Of a stretch of DNA of 14,731 nucleotides, positions 7,139 through 13,973 are shown in pieces. The translations under genes were made by a program, and so were the position numbers. The stretch is from DAORHV01 sp964448405 (lineage in GTDB: Bacteria; Patescibacteriota; Gracilibacteria; Peribacterales; Peribacteraceae): positions 1-14,731 of the forward strand of contig CAYUVW010000031.1 in NCBI GenBank assembly GCA_964448405.1. The letters run 5' to 3'. The notes beneath the pieces were generated by a model that saw only the letters and a list, made by a program, of their open reading frames with translations, did no database searches and had not been told where the DNA came from. Each line of letters opens with the position of its first letter. The stretch's first letter is position 1.

Positions 7139-7792
7139 ATGTCCGCCGTCAGCGTCGTCGCGCCAGTCTTATCGGTGAAAGGCCGCACGTTCATCGTCGG
7201 TGTCGATGAAGCCGGACGCGGTGCCGTTGCTGGCCCCGTCGTAGCCGGTGCCTGCGCTCTGCCGGACGGTGCCACGCCGCCGGTACGCATCGCCGACAGC
7301 AAGCAACTGTCGCCGGAGCAACGGGAGAAATCGTTCGCGTGGCTCATCGATCACTGTTTGTGCGGTGTGGGCATCGTATCCGCACACGACGTCGATCGTC
7401 TTGGTATTTTGGCGGCCACCGAATTGGCGATGCAGGCTGCGGTGGCCGAAGTCGCCGCACGTGCCAAGCCGCTCTACTTGCTCATCGACGGCCGCGATGC
7501 GTTCTGGTTCGATCATCCCCACAGCTCCATTGTGCGCGGAGATCAGTCCGAACCGTGCATTGCCGCCGCGTCCATTCTTGCCAAAGTCACGCGCGACAAG
7601 CTGCTATGTGACTTGGATGCAAGCATTCCCGGCTACAAATTCGCCGTGCACAAGGGCTACGGCACACCGGGGCATTTGGCGCTCATCAAGAAGAAGGGCT
7701 GCTGCGCGGAGCATCGCAAAACGTTCCTGAAATCCATACCTCAGGTTCGCGGCACCTCCACGAAGCGAATGGAGGGAATGACGCGTGCTTGA
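7139..7792 (+). CDS. rnhB: Ribonuclease HII
   Basis: This 217-aa protein is a full-length RNase HII. The enzyme cleaves the RNA strand of RNA-DNA hybrids and removes single ribonucleotides misincorporated in DNA. The N-terminal motif VDEAGRG places the catalytic pair at Asp23-Glu24, followed by GPVVAGA. DSKQLS (residues 53-58), LLIDG with Asp117, and AKVTRD with Asp153 complete the four acidic metal ligands. The C-terminal HKGYGTPGH and EHRKTF motifs are typical of the family. The start at 7139 gives the usual short N-terminal extension and follows an extended -10 by 7 bases. Its last 52 bases overlap the 3' end of the convergent hypothetical gene on the other strand. Confidence 0.96.
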   Translation: MSAVSVVAPVLSVKGRTFIVGVDEAGRGAVAGPVVAGACALPDGATPPVRIADSKQLSPEQREKSFAWLIDHCLCGVGIVSAHDVDRLGILAATELAMQAAVAEVAARAKPLYLLIDGRDAFWFDHPHSSIVRGDQSEPCIAAASILAKVTRDKLLCDLDASIPGYKFAVHKGYGTPGHLALIKKKGCCAEHRKTFLKSIPQVRGTSTKRMEGMTRA

Positions 7793-8829
7793 TTCACCGG
7801 TCCGCGCATGCGTGCGAACAGCGGATTGCCGGCGGTGGTTTGAATCATGCCGGTATAGCGGACGTTGACGTTGTCGAAACGTACCGGATTCGTTCCGGTT
7901 GCCTGTTGCTTTACCACCGACTGGATCATGGCGATGAAATCCGCGCGAGGAATATGCGTTCGGCCACCGACGGGGCCCTTCAAGGGAATATTCGCTTCGC
8001 CGACCAGCACGACCTCGCCGTCCTGAAAGCGGATGGCGGTGGTGGCTTGCCGTTCATTCGCCACGAATTCTCGGCTGACACTCAACGGTGTCACCGCACC
8101 TCCCTCGAATGCGTAATCATCAATCATCAACTCGTACCGCTTGGTGCCGATATCGAACAGGTATTTTTCGTTGGGGCCGGTGCCCGTGCGGACCAGCGAG
8201 AGCCTGGCATCGCCCAAGCGGAGCAGGCCGCTGTTGGCGAGCGTAAGTAAATTCTGCGGTTGCCCGCCGACCCGCGGTAGCGTTTCAATGTCCGTGCCAC
8301 CGGTCGTTGCCACCTCGTTGGGTGGGTTGGCAGGTGCTGCATTGGATACAACCGGTGATGTGCGTCGTCTGAACATCTTTCCGATGCCGAACGTCATGCG
8401 GTACAAGCCGTACCACAGTGATCGCAGATTCCACGCGATTCCGGTGCGCTCCGCGGGGTTGGGGAAGGAGTTGTTCGTATATTCTTCCAACGTCATGGGT
8501 CGATCCGTGGGCGGGGGAGTTGTTCCAGCCGGAGCAGTAGCCGCTGCAGGATGTGTTTTGAGAATTTGTTGGCGCAATGTACCCAGATCGTCGTGGATTT
8601 CGGCCTGCACCGTTTTCGTGCGTGCTTCGTAGTCGGCTATGGCAACTTGCAGCTGCTTCACCTGGGGTTGGGTCAGCGCATTCAAGTTCGCCTGCAACTC
8701 GCCAATGCTTTTGCGGACAGCACCGAAGACTTTTGTGCGCTCAGCCTGCGCTTCCGGGACCGGCTGCCGCATGAGCGAGAGCAGACCGTCGAGCTGTGCG
8801 TTGCCGGTAGGGGTTTCCGTTGGGACCAT
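7741..8829 (-). CDS. Hypothetical protein, helical N-terminus and beta-rich C-terminus
   Basis: This 362-aa protein is not one I recognise. Residues 10-90 look like a helical, partly coiled-coil region rich in Gln, Ala and Glu. A Pro/Ala/Thr-rich linker follows. A short segment with WNLRSLWYGLYRMTF and then FRRR could be amphipathic or membrane-associating. After another low-complexity linker, the last 170 residues are beta-prone and could form one folded domain. No signal peptide is evident. The open frame extends upstream to 8961, but the start at 8829 is preferred because an extended -10 (TGCTATACT) lies 12 bases upstream; an ATG at 8838 is only 3 bases from that -10 and so unlikely. Its 3' end overlaps the end of rnhB by 52 bases in antiparallel orientation. 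Confidence 0.75.
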   Translation of the reverse strand: MVPTETPTGNAQLDGLLSLMRQPVPEAQAERTKVFGAVRKSIGELQANLNALTQPQVKQLQVAIADYEARTKTVQAEIHDDLGTLRQQILKTHPAAATAPAGTTPPPTDRPMTLEEYTNNSFPNPAERTGIAWNLRSLWYGLYRMTFGIGKMFRRRTSPVVSNAAPANPPNEVATTGGTDIETLPRVGGQPQNLLTLANSGLLRLGDARLSLVRTGTGPNEKYLFDIGTKRYELMIDDYAFEGGAVTPLSVSREFVANERQATTAIRFQDGEVVLVGEANIPLKGPVGGRTHIPRADFIAMIQSVVKQQATGTNPVRFDNVNVRYTGMIQTTAGNPLFARMRGPVNQARVIPSIRFVEVPRT

Positions 8830-8841
8830 GAAAATCATCTC

Positions 8842-8850
8842 AGTATAGCA
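8842..8850 (-). promoter_or_regulatory. Extended -10 promoter of the hypothetical gene ending at 7741
   Basis: On the minus strand the bases read TGCTATACT, an extended -10 with five of six consensus bases in TATACT. It lies 12 bases before the ATG at 8829, so the leader would be only about 5 nt. No clear -35 is seen. It is divergent from the promoter at 8925-8933. Confidence 0.5.
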
Positions 8851-8924
8851 AAAAACAGCCGTTTTTGCACGTCCAGAAGCCATAGAACGCGTTTTGGCAG
8901 GCTTGTATCTGAAAACGGAAAATA

Positions 8925-8933
8925 TGGTACACT
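8925..8933 (+). promoter_or_regulatory. Extended -10 promoter of the 8942 gene, leaderless configuration
   Basis: The bases read TGGTACACT: TGn then TACACT. Eight bases separate it from the ATG at 8942, again placing transcription start at or beside the start codon. No good -35 is visible. Confidence 0.5.
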
Positions 8934-8941
8934 TTTCGACT

Positions 8942-9379
8942 ATGACCAGAGAGTCTCCCAACGGCGATTCGAGCCTGTTCTATACCGGTTTGCTCGAAAA
9001 AGCACTGGCTGAAATCGATGAACAGCTGGGTGGCAAAGCGGTGATGGTTTCCGCGCAAATGCGCGTCGGCGCAGATCAGGCAATTTTGAACGCCAATATC
9101 GCCACGCTTCAGCAGATCATCGCCGCGCTGCGCGCACAGGGGGAGGTTGTTTTCGACCAGATTCCTTGGCTGGATATCAATCAAGCCGGTGCGCCCATGG
9201 ATTACGCGGTGAAATTCGACGTGTTTTGGCGCGGCCTGATTTCCTCCGGAAGAATCACGCGCTTGGTTGTTCCGGAAGAATCTCGCGGGACGCGCGGAGT
9301 GGAATCGGAAATTGAGTACGCCACTGCGAGCAATGTACAAGTCGTGGTTCGCAAGCTTGCGGAGCTCCTAGCCGTTTAG
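8942..9379 (+). CDS. Nucleoside 2-deoxyribosyltransferase-like protein
   Basis: This 145-aa cytoplasmic protein has no signal peptide. The order of elements fits the Rossmann-like nucleoside 2-deoxyribosyltransferase/DUF4406 group: a first strand VMVSAQM (34-40), a helix then a G-E-VVF strand (67-71), a polar loop with D72 and W76-L-D78, a helix, a strand LVVP (108-111), and the signature SRGTRGVESEIEYA (114-127). The last element resembles the family's nucleotide-binding and catalytic-Glu segment (DSGTxxEIGYA-like). The assignment is by motif pattern only and the substrate is unknown. The ATG at 8942 is preferred over the open frame reaching back to a TTG at 8894 because the extended -10 lies immediately upstream. 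Confidence 0.6.
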   Translation: MTRESPNGDSSLFYTGLLEKALAEIDEQLGGKAVMVSAQMRVGADQAILNANIATLQQIIAALRAQGEVVFDQIPWLDINQAGAPMDYAVKFDVFWRGLISSGRITRLVVPEESRGTRGVESEIEYATASNVQVVVRKLAELLAV

Positions 9380-9461
9380 CAGCGGCGTACGAAAAGGCAC
9401 CCCGGTAGGCAGGATGCGATCGTGATTCAAGATGGTGTACCCAGCCTTTCGTTTGTATATC

Positions 9462-9492
9462 AAAAAACTCGCGAAGGCAGGCTCCGCCTGCC
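9462..9492 (-). terminator. Hairpin plus T-run downstream of tRNA-Arg
   Basis: On the minus strand a perfect 7-bp stem (GGCAGGC / GCCTGCC with a 3-nt loop, bases 9476-9492) is followed, after an 8-nt gap, by six T (9467-9462). The gap is longer than ideal for intrinsic termination. The stem is symmetric, so it could also slow transcription coming from the 8942 gene, but there is no T-run on the plus side. Confidence 0.5.
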
Positions 9493-9498
9493 TGGAGC

Positions 9499-9551
9499 GA
9501 CTCTTCTCCGAAGGAGAGTCCGTGAGAGGAAACCGGAGGTTTCCTTTCACG
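9499..9551. repeat. Two further tandem hairpins between the 8942 gene and tRNA-Arg
   Basis: Bases 9521-9551 form a 14-bp stem with a 3-nt loop and only one G-U wobble: the arm beginning CGTGAGAGG pairs with the arm ending CCTTTCACG. Bases 9499-9520 form a second, imperfect stem (GACTCT...GGAGAGTC). With the hairpin at 9476-9492 they make three consecutive hairpins covering nearly the whole gap downstream of the tRNA. They may process or protect the tRNA 3' trailer, or insulate the convergent transcripts. Confidence 0.6.
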
Positions 9552-9558
9552 AGAGTAA

Positions 9559-9635
9559 TGGTGCGCCCGGCAGGATTCGAACCTACGACCCCCAGCTCCG
9601 CAAGCTGATGCTCTATCCAGCTGAGCTACGGGCGC
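9559..9635 (-). tRNA. tRNA-Arg, anticodon GCG, CCA encoded
   Basis: On the minus strand the 77-nt sequence folds as a cloverleaf. The acceptor is GCGCCCG/CGGGCGC. The D-arm is GCTC/GAGC with GGA in the loop, including the A20 that bacterial ArgRS recognises. The anticodon stem is TCAGC/GCTGG with loop TTGCGGA, and the T-loop is TTCGAAT. The anticodon is GCG, reading CGC and, by wobble, CGU. The terminal CCA is encoded at 9561-9559. Most bacteria instead use an ACG anticodon deaminated to ICG, so the GCG form is notable. Confidence 0.95.
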
Positions 9636-9653
9636 ACGGTGATGCAAATGCGT

Positions 9654-9687
9654 CATGTACCGCGGATGTACATGGCTTCAGCGAAGC
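9654..9687. promoter_or_regulatory. Inverted repeat and adjacent small hairpin upstream of tRNA-Arg
   Basis: CATGTAC (9654-9660) and GTACATG (9668-9674) form a perfect 7-bp inverted repeat with a 7-base spacer. It is immediately followed by GCTTC-agc-GAAGC (9675-9687). It sits 18 bases upstream of the tRNA 5' end, where its promoter should be, and 134 bases or more upstream of the plus-strand SLH gene. It could be an operator or a structured leader. I see no convincing -10/-35 for the tRNA. Confidence 0.35.
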
Positions 9688-9751
9688 GCCCGAAGGGTAC
9701 AGCAGCTACAGGGGGTTTTCCAGTGGTTCCGGGCGATTGGATGGAGGAATG

Positions 9752-9796
9752 ATGACTACCGCAATTGCTTTTGCTGCTGTCGATTCGCATAGTTAG
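9752..9796 (+). CDS. Possible 14-codon upstream ORF before the SLH gene
   Basis: A GGAGG run (9743-9747) precedes two adjacent ATGs (9749 and 9752, same frame). The second opens a 14-codon frame, MTTAIAFAAVDSHS, that stops at 9794-9796, 24 bases before the SLH gene. A clear Shine-Dalgarno is unusual in this window. It could be a leader peptide for the downstream gene or chance. TTGCTT (9765-9770) and CATAGT (9788-9793), 17 bases apart, inside it also form a weak promoter candidate for the SLH gene. Confidence 0.2.
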   Translation: MTTAIAFAAVDSHS

Positions 9797-9820
9797 AGCA
9801 TCTCGTTCCCTTTTCCGCTC

Positions 9821-11572
9821 ATGCGCAGACTCATATTGGCTGCATCGCTCACGGCGAGTGTGGCATTTTCCGCTTCGGTTGCCTTGGCCGAAAACACGAC
9901 TGCCAGTTGTCCGCCGTTGGATAGCGAAATTCGCTTCTGTGAATCCAATCTGCTGCCCTACGAAACGTATATGGATGAACGCCAGTGCAAGCGTGCCAAG
10001 TGCCTTCCTGCCACGGCGGCGTGTCCGACGGACGCCGAACTGAATGACCGCGCACAACGTTGCCAGGCCGACGGCAAGCAGCCCGAGAAATTCAACGACG
10101 GTCGGTGCACCGTTATCCGCTGCATGGAGGCACCGGAGTGTCCCACCGAACGCCAGAACAACGATGTCATCGCCAAGTGCAAAGCAATGGGGAAAGACTA
10201 CGAGTACACCACGCGGAATTCCTGCAGCATTGCGCAATGTGCATCGGGCGAATCTTGTCCGTCGAACTACGAACTGGATCGTGCGGTTGCCGCATGCACG
10301 CAAAAAGGCGCTGCGTACGAGTACGTGAATGACGGCAGTTGCCGTCGAGTGAAATGTACCGACAGCGCATGTCAGGAGAGCCCCGGTTTCCGCAATGCTT
10401 CGTGGGAATGCTACGACGGTTTCCGTCAGGAATCGGGTGACGAAGGCTCGTGCCGCGCATCCGAGGATTGGCATCGTTTTGCCGAAGATACCTGCAAAGG
10501 CCGTTGCAACCAGTCCACCGGCAAGTGCGGTGTGAATTCGTTCGCTGTGGAGTGGGAGTGCGGCGGCACCACCGCATGCGGCAATCCAAGTCAGTCGTGT
10601 CCGAGCATGGAAGAGAATGAAAAAATCGCACGAGCCTGCAGCGCACGAGGCGGTACGCCGGGCAAAGCTTGGGATAACAACGATTGTCTGCGTGTGTCGT
10701 GCGACAACCTGGAAGACTTGCCGCAGACGAACTATCAGCCTGAAGAAGAGCGTTGCAAAGAGCTGCGCTCCAAACTCGTGCGCCTGAAGAACGCAGGCCA
10801 GGACCGCAGTGCCGATTTCACCGAGTTGTCGGTGCAGTTCAGCGACGAATGCGACATTACCGGGACTCGAGTGGTGCCGATCGCCTCGTACGATGAGCCC
10901 GTGCTCGACGATGAAGAGTGTTCCGACTACGACAATCCCTACCCGGACGTGGACCAGTGTACCGACGAGGGTAAGGCAGCCACCGAGCTGTACCGTCGCG
11001 ACATCGCCACCGGCATGCCGACGGGGGAGTTCGGCGGCGACGCACCGCTCAACCGCGCCCAGACCGCCAAGTTCCTGTTGCGTGCGTGCAACTTAAGCGA
11101 AGATAAGCAGTCCGGCCGTTCGGCACCGGATATCGACTCCACGCAGTGGTACGCGCCGCTGTTGCGCTCGGCCATGGCGCATGGCGTCATTTTGGGCAAT
11201 CCCGACGGCACCGTCCGACCGGGCGATACGGTGAACCATGCCGAATTCACCGCCATGCTGTTGCGTGCTTGCTCCATCCAGCCGGTCGGCTGGCCGGTGT
11301 GCGCGAAGGACGTGCAGCCCGACGATTGGTTCGCCTCCGGTGCCGCGGTGGCCGAGGCGTACCAGTTGTATCCGGACAGCAACTGGCTGTTCGAGCCGGG
11401 TGCCGAACAAACGCGCGCCGAGACTGCCGTCGCCATTTATCAGTACCTGAAGAACCGCGACGCGGCTCCGGTGCCGAATTCCAACAGCGCCTGTTTCATC
11501 TTGGGTGATACGCCCGCCATGTCTTCGTCGTCATCGCAAGGAGATGCCGGCTTCTCGGCGGGAATCGAATAA
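9821..11572 (+). CDS. Secreted cysteine-repeat protein with C-terminal SLH domains
   Basis: This 583-aa exported protein has a clear signal peptide (RR start, hydrophobic core, cleavage after ALA at residue 23). The N-terminal half has five repeats of C-x9/12-C-x14/15-C-x4-C, with first cysteines at 30, 68, 107, 146 and 260. Most contain NDG or a similar turn before the third Cys. A different cysteine-rich insert lies between repeats four and five. The C-terminal part (about residues 385-548) carries S-layer homology modules, best seen in GNPDGTVRPGDTVNHAEF near residue 460; a third module is more diverged. SLH domains usually bind secondary cell-wall polymers, so the protein is probably a surface-anchored component. 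The Ser-rich C-terminus is short and lacks a sorting motif. The start gives a proper signal peptide, although no Shine-Dalgarno precedes it. A strong hairpin follows the stop. Confidence 0.92.
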   Translation: MRRLILAASLTASVAFSASVALAENTTASCPPLDSEIRFCESNLLPYETYMDERQCKRAKCLPATAACPTDAELNDRAQRCQADGKQPEKFNDGRCTVIRCMEAPECPTERQNNDVIAKCKAMGKDYEYTTRNSCSIAQCASGESCPSNYELDRAVAACTQKGAAYEYVNDGSCRRVKCTDSACQESPGFRNASWECYDGFRQESGDEGSCRASEDWHRFAEDTCKGRCNQSTGKCGVNSFAVEWECGGTTACGNPSQSCPSMEENEKIARACSARGGTPGKAWDNNDCLRVSCDNLEDLPQTNYQPEEERCKELRSKLVRLKNAGQDRSADFTELSVQFSDECDITGTRVVPIASYDEPVLDDEECSDYDNPYPDVDQCTDEGKAATELYRRDIATGMPTGEFGGDAPLNRAQTAKFLLRACNLSEDKQSGRSAPDIDSTQWYAPLLRSAMAHGVILGNPDGTVRPGDTVNHAEFTAMLLRACSIQPVGWPVCAKDVQPDDWFASGAAVAEAYQLYPDSNWLFEPGAEQTRAETAVAIYQYLKNRDAAPVPNSNSACFILGDTPAMSSSSSQGDAGFSAGIE

Positions 11573-11590
11573 TTCCGCATACGAGGAAGC

Positions 11591-11648
11591 GCCCCCGGTC
11601 CACTCTCGTGGATCGGGGGCTGGCGTCTTTCACGCCGGCTTCTCTTTT
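11591..11648 (+). terminator. Double intrinsic terminator of the SLH gene
   Basis: Bases 11591-11620 form a 13-bp stem with one G-U pair and a TCTC loop (GCCCCCG... pairing with ...CGGGGGC). A second stem, GGCGT/ACGCC with a 5-nt loop, lies at 11622-11636 and is followed by a T-rich tail ending TTTT at 11648. It starts 18 bases after the SLH stop. Just beyond it the composition changes to that of the planctomycete-like gene. Confidence 0.8.
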
Positions 11649-11655
11649 GAAGTGA

Positions 11656-13896
11656 TTACGCGTGCCCGTACGCGCGCACCGAGGTCACCTGGAGCGGCAC
11701 CGCACCCGCACCCACGTCGGCCGTCAGTCGGAAGATCTCCGACGCCGTCGTGAGCGAGTAGTTGATGACGTCCACCGTCAGGATGGTTCCCGTGGGGTCG
11801 ATCACGTACGAGTTCCCGAGCCGGGGGTCAGAGGGCAGCGCCCCCTGAACCTTCAGCGCGAGATTCGTGACGTTCGTCCACAGGCCCGTCCCGAGGGTGA
11901 TCGTCATGCGGCTGAGCGTCACCGGCCCGATACCGACGCTGATGTCCGCGATCGGGACTCCGCTGCCCTGGGTGTCAACCAGGTAGAAGAGTCCGTTGGC
12001 GGACAACTGCGTCAGCGCGTAGCTGGTGACGGTCGCTCCGGCGGTGTTGTCGGCCGTATCGGGGTCGCCGATCGCGGACGCAACACTCGCCGTGTTGGTG
12101 ATGTTCCCGGTGGACGCGATGGTCCCGGTGATCGTGAGCGTTGCCGACGCCCCGTTGGCCAGACTGCCGACGGTCCACGTTCCGGTCGTCGCGTTGTACG
12201 CGCCGACCGAAGCGGAGGAACCGGCGAAGCTGAAACCGCTGGGGAGCTGGTCGTTCACGAGCACCGAGGTCGCGGTGTCCGGGCCGGTGTTGGTGACGGT
12301 CACCGTGTACGTCTCCGTCTCGCCGATGCTCACGGTCGTGTCGCTGGCCTGCTTTTGGATTCGCAGGTTCGCGGACGGGGCCGGGGGCGGCGGGGGCGGG
12401 GACGTTCCGGTGATCACCACGAACGACGTGTTGTCCGCCGGGTCGGGGTCGCCGACCGAGGAGGACGCCGTCGCGGTGTTCGTCAGGGAACCGACGGAGG
12501 TGACCCGTGCGGTGATGGTGAGCGCGCCCGTTGCGCCGTTGGCCAAGTCGCCCAGGGTCCACCGTCCGGTCGATGCGTTGTACGCACCGACCGACGCGGA
12601 GGAACCGAGGTAGACGAAGCCCGCGGTCAGAGGGTCGTTCACCAGCACGCTGGTCGCGCTGTTCGGGCCGTCGTTACGGACCGTCAGCGTGAAGGTCACC
12701 GTGTCGCCGGTCTGCGCCGTGGTCCGGTCCGCGATCTTGACGAGGTGGAGATCGCTGAGCGGAGCCGGGGGAGGAGGGGGAGGTGAGACCGGCGGGTCCA
12801 CGACGATGGGGGCGCAGTCCCAGCGATCGTAGTCGTACCCGCCGATGTCGTAGCCGAAGACCTTGTCGCCGCCTTCCTGCCACGCCGAGACCAGCAGGTC
12901 CGGGTGGTCACTCGCGCCCTTGGACGGGGCGAAAGCCGCGAACGCTCCCATCTTGGGCAGCGGTCCGGGGATCTGGGCGGTCAACATCTGGCGGCCGGTG
13001 GACGGATCCCACAGTTTTATCCAGCTGGGGTCCGGGTTGCCGGGGCGTGCCGTGGTGGCGATGAGTGCGGCCCCACAGGGGGAACCGAGCTTACCGGCCG
13101 TCACGTTCACTCCGACGCGGAGACTCGGGTCGTCCGCGAACCAGTCCACCGACTGCACCTGGCCGGTCGTCGCCAGGATTTTTCCATCGATCACCCGGAT
13201 GTGGGGGCCACCCCCTTGGCCGGGCGCGGTGATGATCTCGTCGTACCCGTCGCGGTTCACGTCCACGGTCGCCGCCGTGCCGCCGTCCCGAAGGGCCGGG
13301 AGGTACACGAAGCGGTTGTCCAGGACTTGGCCGGTCAGGGTCTTGATGGTCATGCGCGGCCCGCCACCCTCACCCGCCACGGTGATGATGATCGGGACGC
13401 CGCCCCACTTGCCCAGCGCGACGTAGCTGCCCCCGCGGAAGTTGGGGTCGTCGATGCCGAACAAGCTGGCGATCTCGTTGAAGGTCTTGCCGTCGAACAC
13501 ACGCACGTGCGGGCCGCCGCCGTTGCCGGCGGACGTGGCGATGTCATCGACACCGTCGCCGTTCATGTCACCGAACGCCACGCGTACCCCACCGGTGAAC
13601 CCGGGGAAGTACGCGTTCGTCTGGAAGATGACACTGCCCCCCGAGTCGAAGACGCGGAGGGTCGGCGCGCCGCCGGGCAACGAGCCCAGGGCGATGCGTT
13701 CGAGGCCGTCACTGCTCACCGCGATGGGGCCGCCGTTCGGCGCCTCCACCTTCGCGGTGCTCGTCAGCGTGACGCTGCTGACGAAGTTGTCGGTCGGCCC
13801 CGGGATCAGTCCCGTCGTGGGCGTCGTGCGGTCTTCCAGCGTCGTCAGGAACAAGGACACCGGGCGCTGGCCGGTGCTGCGCGTGGATCGCGCCAT
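11656..13896 (-). CDS. Planctomycete-type surface protein: FG-GAP/VCBS repeats and two DUF11 domains
   Basis: This 746-aa protein is probably extracellular. The N-terminus is short and basic with no hydrophobic signal, then LEDRTTP (LEDR at residues 20-23), which resembles the LE-x-R signature at the start of many planctomycete surface proteins. Residues of about 60-360 hold FG-GAP-like beta-propeller repeats, for example GDMNGDGVDDI and VDVNRDGYDEI followed by GGGPH-RV-DG, with Asp/Asn loops that usually bind calcium. Two DUF11 domains (about 385-495 and 510-620) are each introduced by a PPPPPPAP linker and share ATSVLVND and GSSASVGAYNA. The last 120 residues form a beta-rich region without a known sorting signal. 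A GGGAGGG Shine-Dalgarno sits 4 bases before the ATG. It is convergent with the SLH gene and unlike its neighbours in composition. Confidence 0.92.
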   Translation of the reverse strand: MARSTRSTGQRPVSLFLTTLEDRTTPTTGLIPGPTDNFVSSVTLTSTAKVEAPNGGPIAVSSDGLERIALGSLPGGAPTLRVFDSGGSVIFQTNAYFPGFTGGVRVAFGDMNGDGVDDIATSAGNGGGPHVRVFDGKTFNEIASLFGIDDPNFRGGSYVALGKWGGVPIIITVAGEGGGPRMTIKTLTGQVLDNRFVYLPALRDGGTAATVDVNRDGYDEIITAPGQGGGPHIRVIDGKILATTGQVQSVDWFADDPSLRVGVNVTAGKLGSPCGAALIATTARPGNPDPSWIKLWDPSTGRQMLTAQIPGPLPKMGAFAAFAPSKGASDHPDLLVSAWQEGGDKVFGYDIGGYDYDRWDCAPIVVDPPVSPPPPPPAPLSDLHLVKIADRTTAQTGDTVTFTLTVRNDGPNSATSVLVNDPLTAGFVYLGSSASVGAYNASTGRWTLGDLANGATGALTITARVTSVGSLTNTATASSSVGDPDPADNTSFVVITGTSPPPPPPAPSANLRIQKQASDTTVSIGETETYTVTVTNTGPDTATSVLVNDQLPSGFSFAGSSASVGAYNATTGTWTVGSLANGASATLTITGTIASTGNITNTASVASAIGDPDTADNTAGATVTSYALTQLSANGLFYLVDTQGSGVPIADISVGIGPVTLSRMTITLGTGLWTNVTNLALKVQGALPSDPRLGNSYVIDPTGTILTVDVINYSLTTASEIFRLTADVGAGAVPLQVTSVRAYGHA

Positions 13897-13973
13897 TTTA
13901 CCCTCCCGTCATCCGACGGGTGGTGCGTCTCCCACCCTAAGGTGCTGAGACTTGGACCCCGCTTGATAGCGGG
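13897..13973 (-). promoter_or_regulatory. Structured 5' leader of the planctomycete-like gene
   Basis: Three small stem-loops with 4-nt loops lie just upstream of the start codon: CCCGTC/GACGGG (13905-13920), CACC/GGTG (13933-13944) and CCCGCT/AGCGGG (13958-13973). On the minus strand the 3' arm of the first hairpin runs directly into the GGGAGGG Shine-Dalgarno, so folding could occlude ribosome access. No ligand-binding riboswitch class is recognised, and the hairpins are short enough to be partly chance in GC-rich DNA. Confidence 0.35.

Noticed and set aside
8894..8941. Upstream TTG start for the deoxyribosyltransferase-like gene
   Set aside because: It would place the extended -10 inside the coding region; the ATG at 8942 fits the promoter spacing.
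9559..9635. tRNA-Arg as an attachment site for an integrated element
   Set aside because: No integrase and no repeated tRNA 3' end are visible in the window.
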